A stretch of DNA of 64,000 nucleotides from a virus: IMG/VR virus record IMGVR_UViG_3300018080_008436, positions 246,998 through 310,997 of that record, one strand, 5' to 3'. This document shows positions 41,375 through 51,102 of the stretch, piece by piece. The notes below the pieces were generated by a model, which saw only the letters and a list, made by a program, of their open reading frames with translations, ran no database searches and was not told where the DNA came from. Both the position numbers and the translations under genes were made by a program. Each line of letters starts with the position of its first letter. Position 1 is the stretch's first letter.

Positions 41375-41704
41375 TTAGTCAGCCAAAACAACCAGCATGT
41401 GGTCATCATCAAAAATCTCAACATTATCTATGACAATATAGTGAGTATCTTGTTTGATAAACTCTTCTAATAATTGAGAAGCGATGTGATGTAGTCCATC
41501 GTCAGTAATGAAATAGGAAAATTCCTGTATTGATCTCACTACATCAATTTCATCTGAGAATTGGATGAGAATTTGGAATAATTTCGGGACATCTTCATGA
41601 GAGATGTCGAATTCTTGAGTGAGATTTTTCGTTCTGACCCATTTTAGGAACTCAACTTTGAAATTTTCGTCCCTTTTGTGTTTAAGTATGGTGACATGAG
41701 GCAT
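41375..41704 (-). CDS. Hypothetical protein
   Basis: 109 residues, unrecognised. MPHVTILKHKRDENFKVEFL and YIVIDNVEIFDDDHMLVVLA suggest a small alpha/beta fold. The ATG at 41704 lies just after the FkbM gene's stop and has only a weak ribosome site. Confidence 0.5.
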   Translation of the reverse strand: MPHVTILKHKRDENFKVEFLKWVRTKNLTQEFDISHEDVPKLFQILIQFSDEIDVVRSIQEFSYFITDDGLHHIASQLLEEFIKQDTHYIVIDNVEIFDDDHMLVVLAD

Positions 41705-41705
41705 T

Positions 41706-42254
41706 TTACCACTCAATCGCTTTCGTAAACTTAACGTTGGTCTCTGATTTCAGTCTTTTCCGTAGTTTTGAAAAATCTTCTCTGCCAGTCCCAGGTCTTC
41801 TTTCATAATGATATTCCACAAACATCAAATCGACATAATGAATTGATCCTTCGTTTAGCATATGGTAGAGGATATCGTATTCAGCACCCTCTATATCCAT
41901 TTTTACGACAATGTAGTCATCTGGAGAGAAATTATCTTTAATCCATTTGTCAAAATCGATACACTCAATAGTTCGTTTCTTCTCTCTTCTTGGTTTACTT
42001 GGGTTAGGAAAGACACTATTGGCCTGACCATATACCCTTCCGCTTGCATAAAAAGAAATTTCGCCATCAAAAGTCCATAGTGCTTTATTAAAGAAGGTAA
42101 TATTCTTCTTTTTCATCTCTTCATCGTGATTATCTGGCATTTTATTTGGGTCAAATGCAAAGAATTCAAAAGAGTCATCGTATTCTGGCCTTTTTTTAAA
42201 AAGCCTAATACCTTTACCTCTATAATATCCACAATCTATAAAAATTTTTCTCAT
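41706..42254 (-). CDS. FkbM-family methyltransferase
   Basis: 182 residues. IFIDCGYYRGKGIRLFKKRP is the SAM loop of FkbM-type enzymes, FFAFDPNKMP follows strand 2, RTIECIDFDKWIKDNF and YIVVKMDIEGAEYDILYHML (D-I-E-G-A-E) are family hallmarks. Short for the family (usually 220-280). It is coupled by ATGA overlap to the glycosyltransferase upstream and probably methylates a sugar. Confidence 0.9.
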   Translation of the reverse strand: MRKIFIDCGYYRGKGIRLFKKRPEYDDSFEFFAFDPNKMPDNHDEEMKKKNITFFNKALWTFDGEISFYASGRVYGQANSVFPNPSKPRREKKRTIECIDFDKWIKDNFSPDDYIVVKMDIEGAEYDILYHMLNEGSIHYVDLMFVEYHYERRPGTGREDFSKLRKRLKSETNVKFTKAIEW

Positions 42255-43660
42255 TGTTTCACCTCTACCTCATTATACAAAAGGTCTTTATATGCCCTCA
42301 AAAGCTTCAGTTTATTTTCTTTGCCTATTGTCCAGTTTGCATGAAACGTTTTTATTGGGTAATCGGGCAAAGGTATTTTACCTCCATCATAATGAACTTC
42401 ATTTGTGACTCTCCATACGGAAAAATACTCTTTGGGAAGCTGACAGATTTTAAATTTAGTCTTCATTTTTTTTCGAAAAGTTCTCAAAGCATTATCCATG
42501 TTATCTTGGTCATCTCTACTGGAATCATAAACCTGTTCATAGTAATCAAAGAAACTCCGAACTCTATCGGTAACTCTTGCGGCGAACAAACCAGTACAAT
42601 GTATGTAGTTAGAATCCATTTGAAACACCATATCACTACCCGTTAAATGTTTTTCAATATCTTTGCGAATACTATTGAGAAATAGTACATCTACGTCTGA
42701 AAACAATACATAATCATTTTTTGATGACCTGAACTCTTCTATTATTTTTGAAGCTTTTAGCCGAGTAACATCAAACCACCCAGATTTATAATAGTCACCA
42801 CATGAACCTTTTTGATCTATTTCAACAAATTTTAAGTCATATTCATTCGCCAGGAATTTATCGAACGATGGTTTGAAGAAATTTTTATAATAATCTAAAT
42901 GTGATTTTGATGCAACGGCGAATAATATAGGTTTTATTATCTCTCCATCTGAGGTCCTCCTAAAAACGATCCTATGACGGTCCAAGATGCCCTGAGTTCT
43001 ATACTTTTTGCCACAAATATCCTCTTTAATCAATGCCGCTGGCCCTTTATACGAATCGCTCAGCCCTCTATAGTTTCTTATATTGGAAGCATGATGGTGT
43101 ATGGCTTTAATATGTGGGTAACCGTTTTTCATTTCTAAACCAGCGAACTGCGCCTCATATGCAAAGGAACTTTCGCAGTTTCCTTTACCAAGAAGAAAGT
43201 CACAATCGAATTTTATCATGGGAGTCTTAAAAGCCCATGCGTCATGAGAATATCTAGGGTCAACTCGGAAAAGTGAACCTTCTGGAGTTCGATAGTTTTT
43301 GGGGCTGGAAATTTTACCGTTTTTTAACATGTCATGTCTAGTGATAACAACAATCAGATTATTCCAATCCATTTTTTCAAGAAAGTTTAGTGATTGATCA
43401 AAGAAGATGTCATTATTTGCTAACAGGAAGATGTCATTTGTACCCATTTCGTTAGCGAACTTGATAGCATCAGAATATTGCAACCTTTGGCCTATAATTA
43501 TTTGACATATCTTGTCTGAGCTAAAGGAATATTTTGTTTCATTTAGCAAATATATCTTTGATATAAATGGATTATCAACATTTCGTTGCAATGTCTCGTC
43601 AATTTCTTTTTGACGATCAGGATCTTTATCCACATAGTATTGGCAAATGAGATTAATCAT
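42251..43660 (-). CDS. Two-domain glycosyltransferase
   Basis: 469 residues. The N-terminal half has ICQYYVDKDPDRQKEIDETL, GTNDIFLLANNDIFFDQSLN and DARxx-like YSHDAWAFKTPMIKFDCDFL, resembling GT2-like or lipopolysaccharide-type transferases. The C-terminal half has NDYVLFSDVDVLFLNSIRKD with SDVDV as DxD site and YIHCTGLFAARVTDRVRSFF, a GT77-like nucleotide-diphospho-sugar transferase. No Shine-Dalgarno is evident before the ATG. It diverges from the fibre block. Confidence 0.75.
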   Translation of the reverse strand: MINLICQYYVDKDPDRQKEIDETLQRNVDNPFISKIYLLNETKYSFSSDKICQIIIGQRLQYSDAIKFANEMGTNDIFLLANNDIFFDQSLNFLEKMDWNNLIVVITRHDMLKNGKISSPKNYRTPEGSLFRVDPRYSHDAWAFKTPMIKFDCDFLLGKGNCESSFAYEAQFAGLEMKNGYPHIKAIHHHASNIRNYRGLSDSYKGPAALIKEDICGKKYRTQGILDRHRIVFRRTSDGEIIKPILFAVASKSHLDYYKNFFKPSFDKFLANEYDLKFVEIDQKGSCGDYYKSGWFDVTRLKASKIIEEFRSSKNDYVLFSDVDVLFLNSIRKDIEKHLTGSDMVFQMDSNYIHCTGLFAARVTDRVRSFFDYYEQVYDSSRDDQDNMDNALRTFRKKMKTKFKICQLPKEYFSVWRVTNEVHYDGGKIPLPDYPIKTFHANWTIGKENKLKLLRAYKDLLYNEVEVKQ

Positions 43661-43762
43661 ACGTTTTTATTCAAAACTGGATGCAGTTCTTCCTATTGTG
43701 TTTGGTAGGGTTTCCGGTTTTGGGAAGAGAATTATTTGTGAGGATTAAATAGAGTTTGAATT

Positions 43763-44722
43763 ATGGCAGATAAAATATTTGATGATTATCATGGACCATC
43801 TATTAAAATAAATGGAGTTTGCTATAAGTGGATAGGCGAAACAACTGCTTCAAAGAATGCAGAACCATCTGATATTGGTGGTTTTTATGATTCCTGTTTA
43901 GAATGTAATTTAGAATCAAGTTCTTCAAGTTCTGAGGGTCCACCTGCGCAACGGTCAGTAAGGCTTGGACCGTCGCAAACTGGCTGGGGTGGTTATCTGG
44001 GATACTCAGGAGGGATTATTTCCCCATATGACGAGCCAGACGATTTGAGCGGCCAGCAGGTTGCATATTCTATTTGGCTTAAGGTTGATGGAGGGGTTGG
44101 GTATGTAATGAGTGAGTTCGACAGTAGCTCTAATTTTGTCAATGGGATATACGGTGCTGGTAACGGTTGGGGGCCGAGATGGGCATGGCCAGGAAATCTT
44201 GATAGCGGTATTGGCGGAATCGCTGATAATCTGCCAGGGAACTGGAAACACGTTTTCTGTGGGTTTTTGCCAGACCAACCCCCAGATGTAGACAACAACG
44301 CACGAAAAGTCTATCTATGGGAAGATGGTGTCCGAAAAACCCGACCTGCACATCAGTATTTTGGGGATGACCAACCTGAAGCCGCCAACTCCTACTTGGG
44401 AAATTGGGGAGGAAAAGTGATAGCGTGTTGTTTTGGTGTTTGGAAGTTCGCCACTCAATTGACACTGTCTGAGATGGATGACATGGCGAGTTATCTCCGA
44501 AACAGTGGTGACGCTTTCTTATATGAGGACATGGTTTCAGATGGCGGTTCAGATTTACATCTAACTGATTTAGTCCACTTTTACAATCTGAATGAGTATA
44601 GTGATGGAAGTACTGCGGTAACAAGAGAAGATAAGGTTGGAAACAAAGATTATATTGCATATGAGGGAGGTGGGTCTATAGAAGGCTATCCAGTATCTTC
44701 AACCGACTTCCCATCATCTTAA
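43763..44722 (+). CDS. Fibre/adhesin family A, LamG-like C-terminus (1)
   Basis: 319 residues. The N-terminal 50 residues (KIFDDYHGPSIKINGVCYKW; YDSCLECNLESS) define family A, shared with 44733, 46057, 47430, 51590 and 53073. A Ser-rich linker follows, then a beta-rich domain with HVFCGFLPDQPP and LTDLVHFYNLNEYSDGSTAV, similar to concanavalin/LamG-like domains. The N-terminus is likely a docking module on the virion. First gene of the plus-strand block. Confidence 0.7.
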   Translation: MADKIFDDYHGPSIKINGVCYKWIGETTASKNAEPSDIGGFYDSCLECNLESSSSSSEGPPAQRSVRLGPSQTGWGGYLGYSGGIISPYDEPDDLSGQQVAYSIWLKVDGGVGYVMSEFDSSSNFVNGIYGAGNGWGPRWAWPGNLDSGIGGIADNLPGNWKHVFCGFLPDQPPDVDNNARKVYLWEDGVRKTRPAHQYFGDDQPEAANSYLGNWGGKVIACCFGVWKFATQLTLSEMDDMASYLRNSGDAFLYEDMVSDGGSDLHLTDLVHFYNLNEYSDGSTAVTREDKVGNKDYIAYEGGGSIEGYPVSSTDFPSS

Positions 44723-44732
44723 GGAGTAAATC

Positions 44733-46046
44733 ATGGCAAACAGAATATTTGACGATTATCAGGGACCATCTGTAAAAGTAAATGGTGTCTGTTATAAATT
44801 TATAGGAGAAACAACTTCTTCTGTAAATTCATACCCAACTCAAATCCAAGGAACTTTTGACTCTTGCCTAGAGTGTGCTTTAGAAAGTTCATCTTCTGAA
44901 AGTACTGTATCTTCGTCTTCAGAATCATTTGATAATGTAAGTACATCTTCAGAATCAATCAACAATAATTCATCTTCAAGTTCATATATTTGTGAGAACG
45001 CAGAAGTTAATCAAGTTGTTCCAGCTTTTAATCAAATAACAATTACACCTCCAACTTTATGGAGTTCTCAGTTCCCAACAGGTAAAGTTTGTGTTGATGA
45101 AACTCATGAAGGAAATTATGAAAACCATGGTGCAGTTGATTTAATCACTTTTGATAATGAGGGAGCGGCAAGTACTTTTTCTTCTGGACAATCCATTCAA
45201 GTGTGTGAGGGACCATGCCCTCCTGTTTCCAGTAGTTCAAGTTCTGAAGGATATTCTGAATCAAGTTCTTCAAGTTATGTTCCACCTGATTTAACAGGAA
45301 GGTCGATATATGTGGGCAACGGCAACTCTCTTACCCAATTAGATCCAGTTGTTGGAGATCTTTTGGAAGATCCAGCTACTCAAGGAAATCAAATCGTCTG
45401 GGGTGGATGGTTCCAAGGGTTACAGGGTTCAAGTGGAGCATATTGGTTTTGGATAGAGAATGAATGGAGATTAGGAAAAGATGTCGCTGGAAACTCTCAA
45501 TCATATGTTCGTTTAAATGGAGAGTGGCAATGGTCAAGACCTGCAAGTGGCCCCGCAAGAGGTGGTTGGCAACACTTAATGTGGTCATGGACCCCTTATT
45601 CCAATGAAGATGGTGGAATAGCTCAATATGCTTCTTATTGGAATGGGCTTGCATGGACCCCATATAGAACTTTTAATGGAACTTTCTCATTCACGAATCC
45701 TGGTGGAGGAACAATATTCTATGATACAGAACCCAATTTTGGGATAAGGGCTACTGGTGTAGGAGTTTGGTCATTTCCTTATGAAAGTCAAATGACCAGA
45801 GCACAGATAGCCTCTTGGTGTACTAGTATGAAAAACGATTATACAACTATAAATTACTATAATATGAATGAAGCAACTTACAAGAAAAGCAATATTATTC
45901 ATTTTTGGAATTTTAACGAACCTAGTGATGGAAGTTCTCCAGTAACAAGATATGATGTTGTAGGAGAAAAACATTGGACAGATAATGACAATGGTAGTGG
46001 ATATGTAACTAGTGCTACAGTAATCCCAACAGAAGTTCCATCTTAA
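44733..46046 (+). CDS. Fibre/adhesin family A, LamG-like C-terminus (2)
   Basis: 437 residues: family-A docking module (about 1-50), Ser-rich linkers, a middle module of about 80 residues (NQITITPPTLWSSQFPTGKV; VCEGPCPPVSSSS) and a LamG-like C-terminal domain (WWQHLMWSWTPYSNEDGG-type; KSNIIHFWNFNEPSDGSSPV). AAGGAG 7 nt upstream. The middle module recurs in the proteins at 46057, 51590 and 53073. Confidence 0.7.
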   Translation: MANRIFDDYQGPSVKVNGVCYKFIGETTSSVNSYPTQIQGTFDSCLECALESSSSESTVSSSSESFDNVSTSSESINNNSSSSSYICENAEVNQVVPAFNQITITPPTLWSSQFPTGKVCVDETHEGNYENHGAVDLITFDNEGAASTFSSGQSIQVCEGPCPPVSSSSSSEGYSESSSSSYVPPDLTGRSIYVGNGNSLTQLDPVVGDLLEDPATQGNQIVWGGWFQGLQGSSGAYWFWIENEWRLGKDVAGNSQSYVRLNGEWQWSRPASGPARGGWQHLMWSWTPYSNEDGGIAQYASYWNGLAWTPYRTFNGTFSFTNPGGGTIFYDTEPNFGIRATGVGVWSFPYESQMTRAQIASWCTSMKNDYTTINYYNMNEATYKKSNIIHFWNFNEPSDGSSPVTRYDVVGEKHWTDNDNGSGYVTSATVIPTEVPS

Positions 46047-46056
46047 GGGGTAAATT

Positions 46057-47400
46057 ATGGCTAACAGAATATTTGATGACTATCAAGGAGCATCCGTTAA
46101 AATAAACGGCATTTGCTACAAATTTATAGGGGAAACTACACGTTCTGTAAATTCTCAACCTCAAGAAATTGAAGAAACTTATGATAGTTGTTTAGCTTGT
46201 GCTATTGAGTCAAGTTCATCAGAAAGTACTCAGTCTTCCAGTTCAGAATCAATTGGAAATACTAGTTCATCTTCTGAATCATTTGGTAATGAGTCATCTT
46301 CAAGCTCTCAACCATGTGTTGATTGCGAGATATCTATTATTTCAATTGCGGGGAATAAATTGTGGATTTCTCCTCCAACAATTTTTATCTCTGGAACGAT
46401 CCCCTCACCTAGCCCAGTTTGTGTTGATGATATTTATGAAGCAAATTATAGAAACATGGGAAATGAAGATGAGATTGAATTTGTAGGTGCTGGAGTGGCG
46501 AGTAAATTTTCTGTTGGACAAATTATTGAAGTTTGCGAAGGTAATTGTGTTGGAACTAGTTCTTCAAGCTCTGAAGGATATTCTGAATCAAGTTCTTCAA
46601 GTTATGAGCCACCTGCACAACGTAGCGTCAATGTTGTAAGAACGGATGGCTCTACAGTCAATCGTGGCAGGATTATATATGATGGTGGACCACTCGCATC
46701 ACCGACAGAACATTGGACACAGCAAGGAACGCAGAAGATCTATTCAATATGGTCTCGCTGGACTTACGTATCCAATGTTTGGAACTACACAGAAAGCGGC
46801 TCAGCCCCTTTAGTCAATTTTGGGACTGGAAACTTCTCAGCCCGTCAGATGCGCGTTGGCTTAGCCAACCTTACGATGTATAACTCAGTAAGGATAAGTG
46901 GTGATAATAGTTTCCAGTGGTATCATGCTCTTTATGCATGGACACCAATAGGCGTTTGGCATGATGACTACATGTTGGCCTACCGTGATGGCAATGTAGG
47001 CTTCAAGTTCCCAGACAGCAGAAATACAGAACTTACATCTCCTGCCGCTACTACGTGTATATTGGGGGCAGGAGGAGGACCTAGTCACTACTGTTGTATG
47101 GGCATGTGGGACTTTCCATATGGTGATCACCTTTCTAAGGCAGAAGTTCAGGCTTTAGCTGTTTACCTTTATAATGGCGGCACTGCATTACAATATGAGA
47201 ATCTGAGTGATGTTCCAGCGTATTTAGACAACATGACACATTTCTGGAATTTAAATGAGTATTCTGATGGCACATCGCCTGTGACTTACGAAGATAAAGT
47301 TGGAAATGCCGACTTCATAGGTGACCTATCGCCAGCATCCCCTGAGTATGGCCCCTTTAGCACCTACCCGATATCAACAACAGACTTCCCATCATCTTAA
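46057..47400 (+). CDS. Fibre/adhesin family A, LamG-like C-terminus (3)
   Basis: 447 residues with the same four-part layout as its neighbour: docking module, Ser linker, middle module (GNKLWISPPTIFISGTIPSP; VCEGNCVGTSSSS) and LamG-like C-terminus (YHALYAWTPIGVWHDDYMLA; LDNMTHFWNLNEYSDGTSPV). Base composition of the last third is more GC-rich than the N-terminal part, which suggests recombinational exchange of the receptor-binding end. Confidence 0.7.
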   Translation: MANRIFDDYQGASVKINGICYKFIGETTRSVNSQPQEIEETYDSCLACAIESSSSESTQSSSSESIGNTSSSSESFGNESSSSSQPCVDCEISIISIAGNKLWISPPTIFISGTIPSPSPVCVDDIYEANYRNMGNEDEIEFVGAGVASKFSVGQIIEVCEGNCVGTSSSSSEGYSESSSSSYEPPAQRSVNVVRTDGSTVNRGRIIYDGGPLASPTEHWTQQGTQKIYSIWSRWTYVSNVWNYTESGSAPLVNFGTGNFSARQMRVGLANLTMYNSVRISGDNSFQWYHALYAWTPIGVWHDDYMLAYRDGNVGFKFPDSRNTELTSPAATTCILGAGGGPSHYCCMGMWDFPYGDHLSKAEVQALAVYLYNGGTALQYENLSDVPAYLDNMTHFWNLNEYSDGTSPVTYEDKVGNADFIGDLSPASPEYGPFSTYPISTTDFPSS

Positions 47401-47429
47401 GGAATAAATTATGACAAAAGGAATAAATT

Positions 47430-48122
47430 ATGGCTAACAAAATATTTGATGATTACCAAGGGCCATCTATTAAAATAAATGGAGTGTGCTACAAGTTTAT
47501 AGGTGAAACTACAGAACCCTTCGACTCTAACCCAAGTGAAATTGAAGGAGAATTTGACTCATGCCTTGCTTGTGCTTTAGAATCTAGTTCTTCAAATTCA
47601 TCTGAAAGTATAGGTAACTTTTCAACATCAAGTTCAAGTAGCTCAAGCGAAGTGCCTGTTGTTCTTGGAAATGGAGAAACAGTAGATGTTGATGAAGTCC
47701 TTGGTGCAGGACATTATGGAAGGGTTCAAATCACTTATACTGGAGATCCTACTCCACCCAACGCCGCTGGTGTTGTGACAGTAAACAATGTCAGCTACAA
47801 CATAGCCAATGAAGATCCTGATTTTGCTTGGGATTACGACGATGCACAAAATGGTAGGCATGTGTTCACAGTTATTGGAGAGACTATCCACAGAACGGCT
47901 GATGGTAAAGAGTTTTCGGTAACTTGGGATGGTACTGGTAGTATAATCTTTACGGTAGATGTTGAAGACATTAACAAGTCAAGCAGTAGCTCAAGTTCTT
48001 CAAGTTTTGATGATTTTAAAGCGTGGAATGATTTCGCTACTGATGGGCCAAAACCTAAGACTTGGGCAGACATGAGTAATAGTGGTGACTATCCAAGAAC
48101 CTGGTCTGAACTACAAAGTTAA
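47430..48122 (+). CDS. Fibre/adhesin family A, short form
   Basis: 230 residues: docking module, Ser linker, one beta-rich domain (ETVDVDEVLGAGHYGRVQIT; IIFTVDVEDINKSSSSSSSS) and a C-terminal tail with KAWNDFATDGPKPKTWADMS. The region just before the start repeats GGAATAAATTATG twice, creating an 8-codon overlapping frame. Unlike its neighbours it lacks the LamG-like domain. Confidence 0.65.
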   Translation: MANKIFDDYQGPSIKINGVCYKFIGETTEPFDSNPSEIEGEFDSCLACALESSSSNSSESIGNFSTSSSSSSSEVPVVLGNGETVDVDEVLGAGHYGRVQITYTGDPTPPNAAGVVTVNNVSYNIANEDPDFAWDYDDAQNGRHVFTVIGETIHRTADGKEFSVTWDGTGSIIFTVDVEDINKSSSSSSSSSFDDFKAWNDFATDGPKPKTWADMSNSGDYPRTWSELQS

Positions 48123-48131
48123 GGAGTAAAA

Positions 48132-48836
48132 ATGGCACAAATATTAGATACAGATTATGTTGGTGATAGTTTAGATAAACTATTATTGAATTCAAATACA
48201 ACAGTAAATTTAACAAGTTCTCAAACTGCTACTCAAATACAAGCTGAGATTAATGCACAACCTAAGAATTTGAATGGTTACGACCTGACATTTCAGTTTG
48301 CAGATGGGACTTATGCGCTGGATGCGGCATTGACGTTTAAGGGATTCCATGGTGGGACATTTAAAATATATGGTAATGCTTCTGATAATAGTCTATCAAC
48401 TTCGAAATCGGTTGATTTAACTTTCAACAACAACACTAGCGGGATAATTGTGGACTCATGTTCGCGAGTAGAAATCTACTACTGTGATATCAGTCATAAC
48501 ACAGATGTTAATACAACATATGGTGTGCATGCTACAGATATCCCAGATATATATGTCAGGTATTGTTACATTCATGGGAACAGCAATGTTCGTGGCTCAA
48601 ATGCTCAGTTTTTACGATCACTCGGCGTATTTCGTGATAACTATGTCAGCAACGTTCAGTATGCCTTATTTGTAGCAAATTCAGCAACAATATACTGTCA
48701 AAATTGTGACGATACTGGAACTCAGCCTGCGTATGGTTTGTATTCAGTCGGAGCTTCAACAATTGGAAAAAACGGTACTCAACCATCTGGAAGCACCGCC
48801 AATGAAAGTTCTGCATCTGGCGGCGTAATCCGATAA
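48132..48836 (+). CDS. Fibre family B, beta-helix protein (1)
   Basis: 234 residues. The N-terminus ILDTDYVGDSLDKLLLNSNT defines family B. LTFQFADGTYALDAALTFKG-FHGG and repeated short strands (VEIYYCDISHNTDVNTTYGV) look like a right-handed beta-helix of the pectate-lyase type. The C-terminal YGLYSVGASTIGKNGTQPSG is shared by all members and may be a trimerisation or capping tail. Confidence 0.7.
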   Translation: MAQILDTDYVGDSLDKLLLNSNTTVNLTSSQTATQIQAEINAQPKNLNGYDLTFQFADGTYALDAALTFKGFHGGTFKIYGNASDNSLSTSKSVDLTFNNNTSGIIVDSCSRVEIYYCDISHNTDVNTTYGVHATDIPDIYVRYCYIHGNSNVRGSNAQFLRSLGVFRDNYVSNVQYALFVANSATIYCQNCDDTGTQPAYGLYSVGASTIGKNGTQPSGSTANESSASGGVIR

Positions 48837-48854
48837 ATAAGGAGATTTTTTCAA

Positions 48855-49556
48855 ATGGCAGTTATACAAGATAGTGATTATGTTGGAGATTCATTGGGGA
48901 AGTTGTTGTTAAATGAGAATACTACAGTAAATCTCAATTCTTCAATGAGTGCTAGTGAAATTCAGGGGTTAATTGATGGTCAGCCTAAGAATTTGAATGG
49001 ATTTAATTTAAATTTTCAATTTGGTGATGGAACATATACGTTGGATAGTCAGCTTTTATTTACTGGATTTTTTGGAGGAACTGTTCGTGCATATGGTAAC
49101 TCATCTGACAATTCTTTGAGTACCAGTAAGAATGTAGTGCTTAACTTCAACAGCAATTCAGAAGGTGTTATTGCAAGTAAATGTATGGATTTTGATGTTC
49201 GATATATGGAAATCTCAGTACAATCAAGTTCCAATTTTCGCAGATGCACTTATGGGATTGCTTGTCCTAGATTCAATGTTTTGTATTGTTATTTGCGAGG
49301 GAATTCTACATCTTTAGGTGCCTCAATATATGTAAGTCATGGCACATCATATACTTCAGGCAACTATGTGTCGAATATCCAGAATGGTATTTATGCGGGT
49401 TGGTGTTCGAAAATTGGCAGTGATGGGAATGATGATACAGGTACTCAACCAGCATATGGGTTGTATGCTCTTGGTGGTGGTGTTATAGCAAAAAATGGGA
49501 CACAGCCTTCAGGTAGCACAAATGAAGGAACAGCAACTGGTGGGGAGATTCGATAA
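48855..49556 (+). CDS. Fibre family B, beta-helix protein (2)
   Basis: 233 residues, same layout as the preceding gene: N-terminus IQDSDYVGDSLGKLLLNENT, beta-helix core with LNFQFGDGTYTLDSQLLFTG, tail YGLYALGGGVIAKNGTQPSG. The middle third is the most divergent part among the paralogs. GGAG precedes the ATG; its stop overlaps the next start (TAATG). Confidence 0.7.
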   Translation: MAVIQDSDYVGDSLGKLLLNENTTVNLNSSMSASEIQGLIDGQPKNLNGFNLNFQFGDGTYTLDSQLLFTGFFGGTVRAYGNSSDNSLSTSKNVVLNFNSNSEGVIASKCMDFDVRYMEISVQSSSNFRRCTYGIACPRFNVLYCYLRGNSTSLGASIYVSHGTSYTSGNYVSNIQNGIYAGWCSKIGSDGNDDTGTQPAYGLYALGGGVIAKNGTQPSGSTNEGTATGGEIR

Positions 49557-50254
49557 TGGCTACAATTTCAGAAAGTGATTATGTAGGGGATTCGTTAAGT
49601 AAGTTGCTCTTAAATGAGAATACAACAGTAAATTTAAATAGTTCGATGAGTGCTACTCAAATACAAGCAGAGATAGATGCTCAACCTAAGAATTTGAATG
49701 GTTTTGATTTAACGTTCAAGTTTGCGGATGGTACATACACGCTGGCTTCTGGTTTGACTTTTAGCGGATTTCATGGGGGGCAAACACTCATCAACGGAAA
49801 TGCTTCTGACAATACCCTGTCTACCACCAAATCTGTATTTTTGGATGCAGATGGTGCTACTGGGGAGAATGCTATTACAGTTGAAGAGTGTGACCTCGTT
49901 TACATCCAGTACTTAAAAATAGAATTTGATAGTGCTACTGGTAGGGGCGTTAGGCTAAGGTCTTCGAATTTCTATGTTGATGCGTGTTACATTTTAGGAG
50001 ATAGCACATCAAATGGTGAATGCATACAGGCTGATTATGGCGCAGGAGCGGTAAGGCGTTGCTATTTAAGTAACGCGGAAAATGGAATCAGGGCAACTTA
50101 TGGATCTTGTGGATCAATTGACAACGATGATACAGGTACGGCTCCAGCATACGGTTTATATGCCTTGTATGGAGCAACGATTGGGAAAAGTGGTACGCAA
50201 CCCTCTGGATCGACTGCAAACGAGCAAGCTTTCGGTGGCGGCGCAATCCGATAA
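49556..50254 (+). CDS. Fibre family B, beta-helix protein (3)
   Basis: 232 residues. N-terminus ISESDYVGDSLSKLLLNENT, core LTFKFADGTYTLASGLTFSG, tail YGLYALYGATIGKSGTQPSG. Cys residues in the core (VEECDLVYIQYLKI; VRRCYLSNAE) recur at equivalent places in the paralogs. Translationally coupled to the previous copy. Confidence 0.7.
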   Translation: MATISESDYVGDSLSKLLLNENTTVNLNSSMSATQIQAEIDAQPKNLNGFDLTFKFADGTYTLASGLTFSGFHGGQTLINGNASDNTLSTTKSVFLDADGATGENAITVEECDLVYIQYLKIEFDSATGRGVRLRSSNFYVDACYILGDSTSNGECIQADYGAGAVRRCYLSNAENGIRATYGSCGSIDNDDTGTAPAYGLYALYGATIGKSGTQPSGSTANEQAFGGGAIR

Positions 50255-50272
50255 ATTTAAGGAGATTTTCAA

Positions 50273-50380
50273 ATGGCACAAATATTAGATACAGATTATG
50301 TAGGTGATAGTTTAGACAAATTGTTATTGAATCCGAATACAACAGTAAAAGGAACAGCAACTGGAGGAGTAATAAGATAA
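50273..50380 (+). pseudogene. Internal-deletion mini-copy of fibre family B
   Basis: A 35-codon frame joins the family-B N-terminus (MAQILDTDYVGDSLDKLLLN) directly to the last residues GTATGGVIR, skipping about 200 codons. GGAG lies upstream and the stop overlaps the next gene (TAATG). It is a precise in-frame remnant of a fifth copy, or a small product in its own right. Confidence 0.75.
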
Positions 50381-51102
50381 TGGGTGGACCAAATATTCAA
50401 ACAAGCGATTATGTAGGTGATAGTCTTGATAAGTTGATCCTTTCAAATAACAAGACTGTCAATCTCGACAACTCAATGAGTACAAGTGAGATTCTGGCGT
50501 TAGTGAATGATCAACCTCGCAATCTTAATGGCTACACTCTGACGTTTCAGTTTGCAGATGGCACCTACAATTTGAGCAATACATTGGACTTCCGAGGGTT
50601 TCATGGCGGAACTTTGTATATCCATGGGAATACAAGTGAAACTGATGCAACCGTTAAGCATACTACTCAGCAAGTCCATCTTAATGGCGCTTCAGTTGAT
50701 GGGAATGTCATATTTGTATTTAGTTGTCAAAGTTACATCCAGATAAGGAATTTGAAGGTAACAGTTAAGGATTACAACAATGCAGGTGGGATCGTTGTAC
50801 AAGGCTGTTGTCAAATTTTCATCCAATACAATTATGTTGTTGGTAGTGGGAAGTCAAATGCGAGGGCGGCAATTAGAGTTGATACATCGATTGGTGGAGT
50901 TTATTCGAATTATGTGAGCAATATTCCTTATGGGATTGATTGTAATTTCGGAAAAATTTATTCTTATGACAATGATGACACTGGGACTCAACCTAACTAT
51001 GGGCTGTTAGCTGGCTCTGGTGCAACAATTGGAAAAGGAAGTACTCAACCAACTGGTTCAATATCCAATGAAACAACAGGAAATGGAGCAGTGATAAGAT
51101 AA
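50380..51102 (+). CDS. Fibre family B, beta-helix protein (4)
   Basis: 240 residues. N-terminus IQTSDYVGDSLDKLILSNNK, core LTFQFADGTYNLSNTLDFRG, tail YGLLAGSGATIGKGSTQPTG. The core is the most diverged of the four. Its stop overlaps the start of the truncated copy that follows. Confidence 0.7.
   Translation: MGGPNIQTSDYVGDSLDKLILSNNKTVNLDNSMSTSEILALVNDQPRNLNGYTLTFQFADGTYNLSNTLDFRGFHGGTLYIHGNTSETDATVKHTTQQVHLNGASVDGNVIFVFSCQSYIQIRNLKVTVKDYNNAGGIVVQGCCQIFIQYNYVVGSGKSNARAAIRVDTSIGGVYSNYVSNIPYGIDCNFGKIYSYDNDDTGTQPNYGLLAGSGATIGKGSTQPTGSISNETTGNGAVIR

Noticed and set aside
44139-44660. Minus-strand open frames inside the fibre genes
   Set aside because: They lack ribosome sites and are shadows of the plus-strand frames.
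47410-47436. 8-codon frame before the short family-A gene
   Set aside because: It is produced by a local duplication of the GGAATAAATTATG ribosome-site segment and ends within the next gene's first codons.
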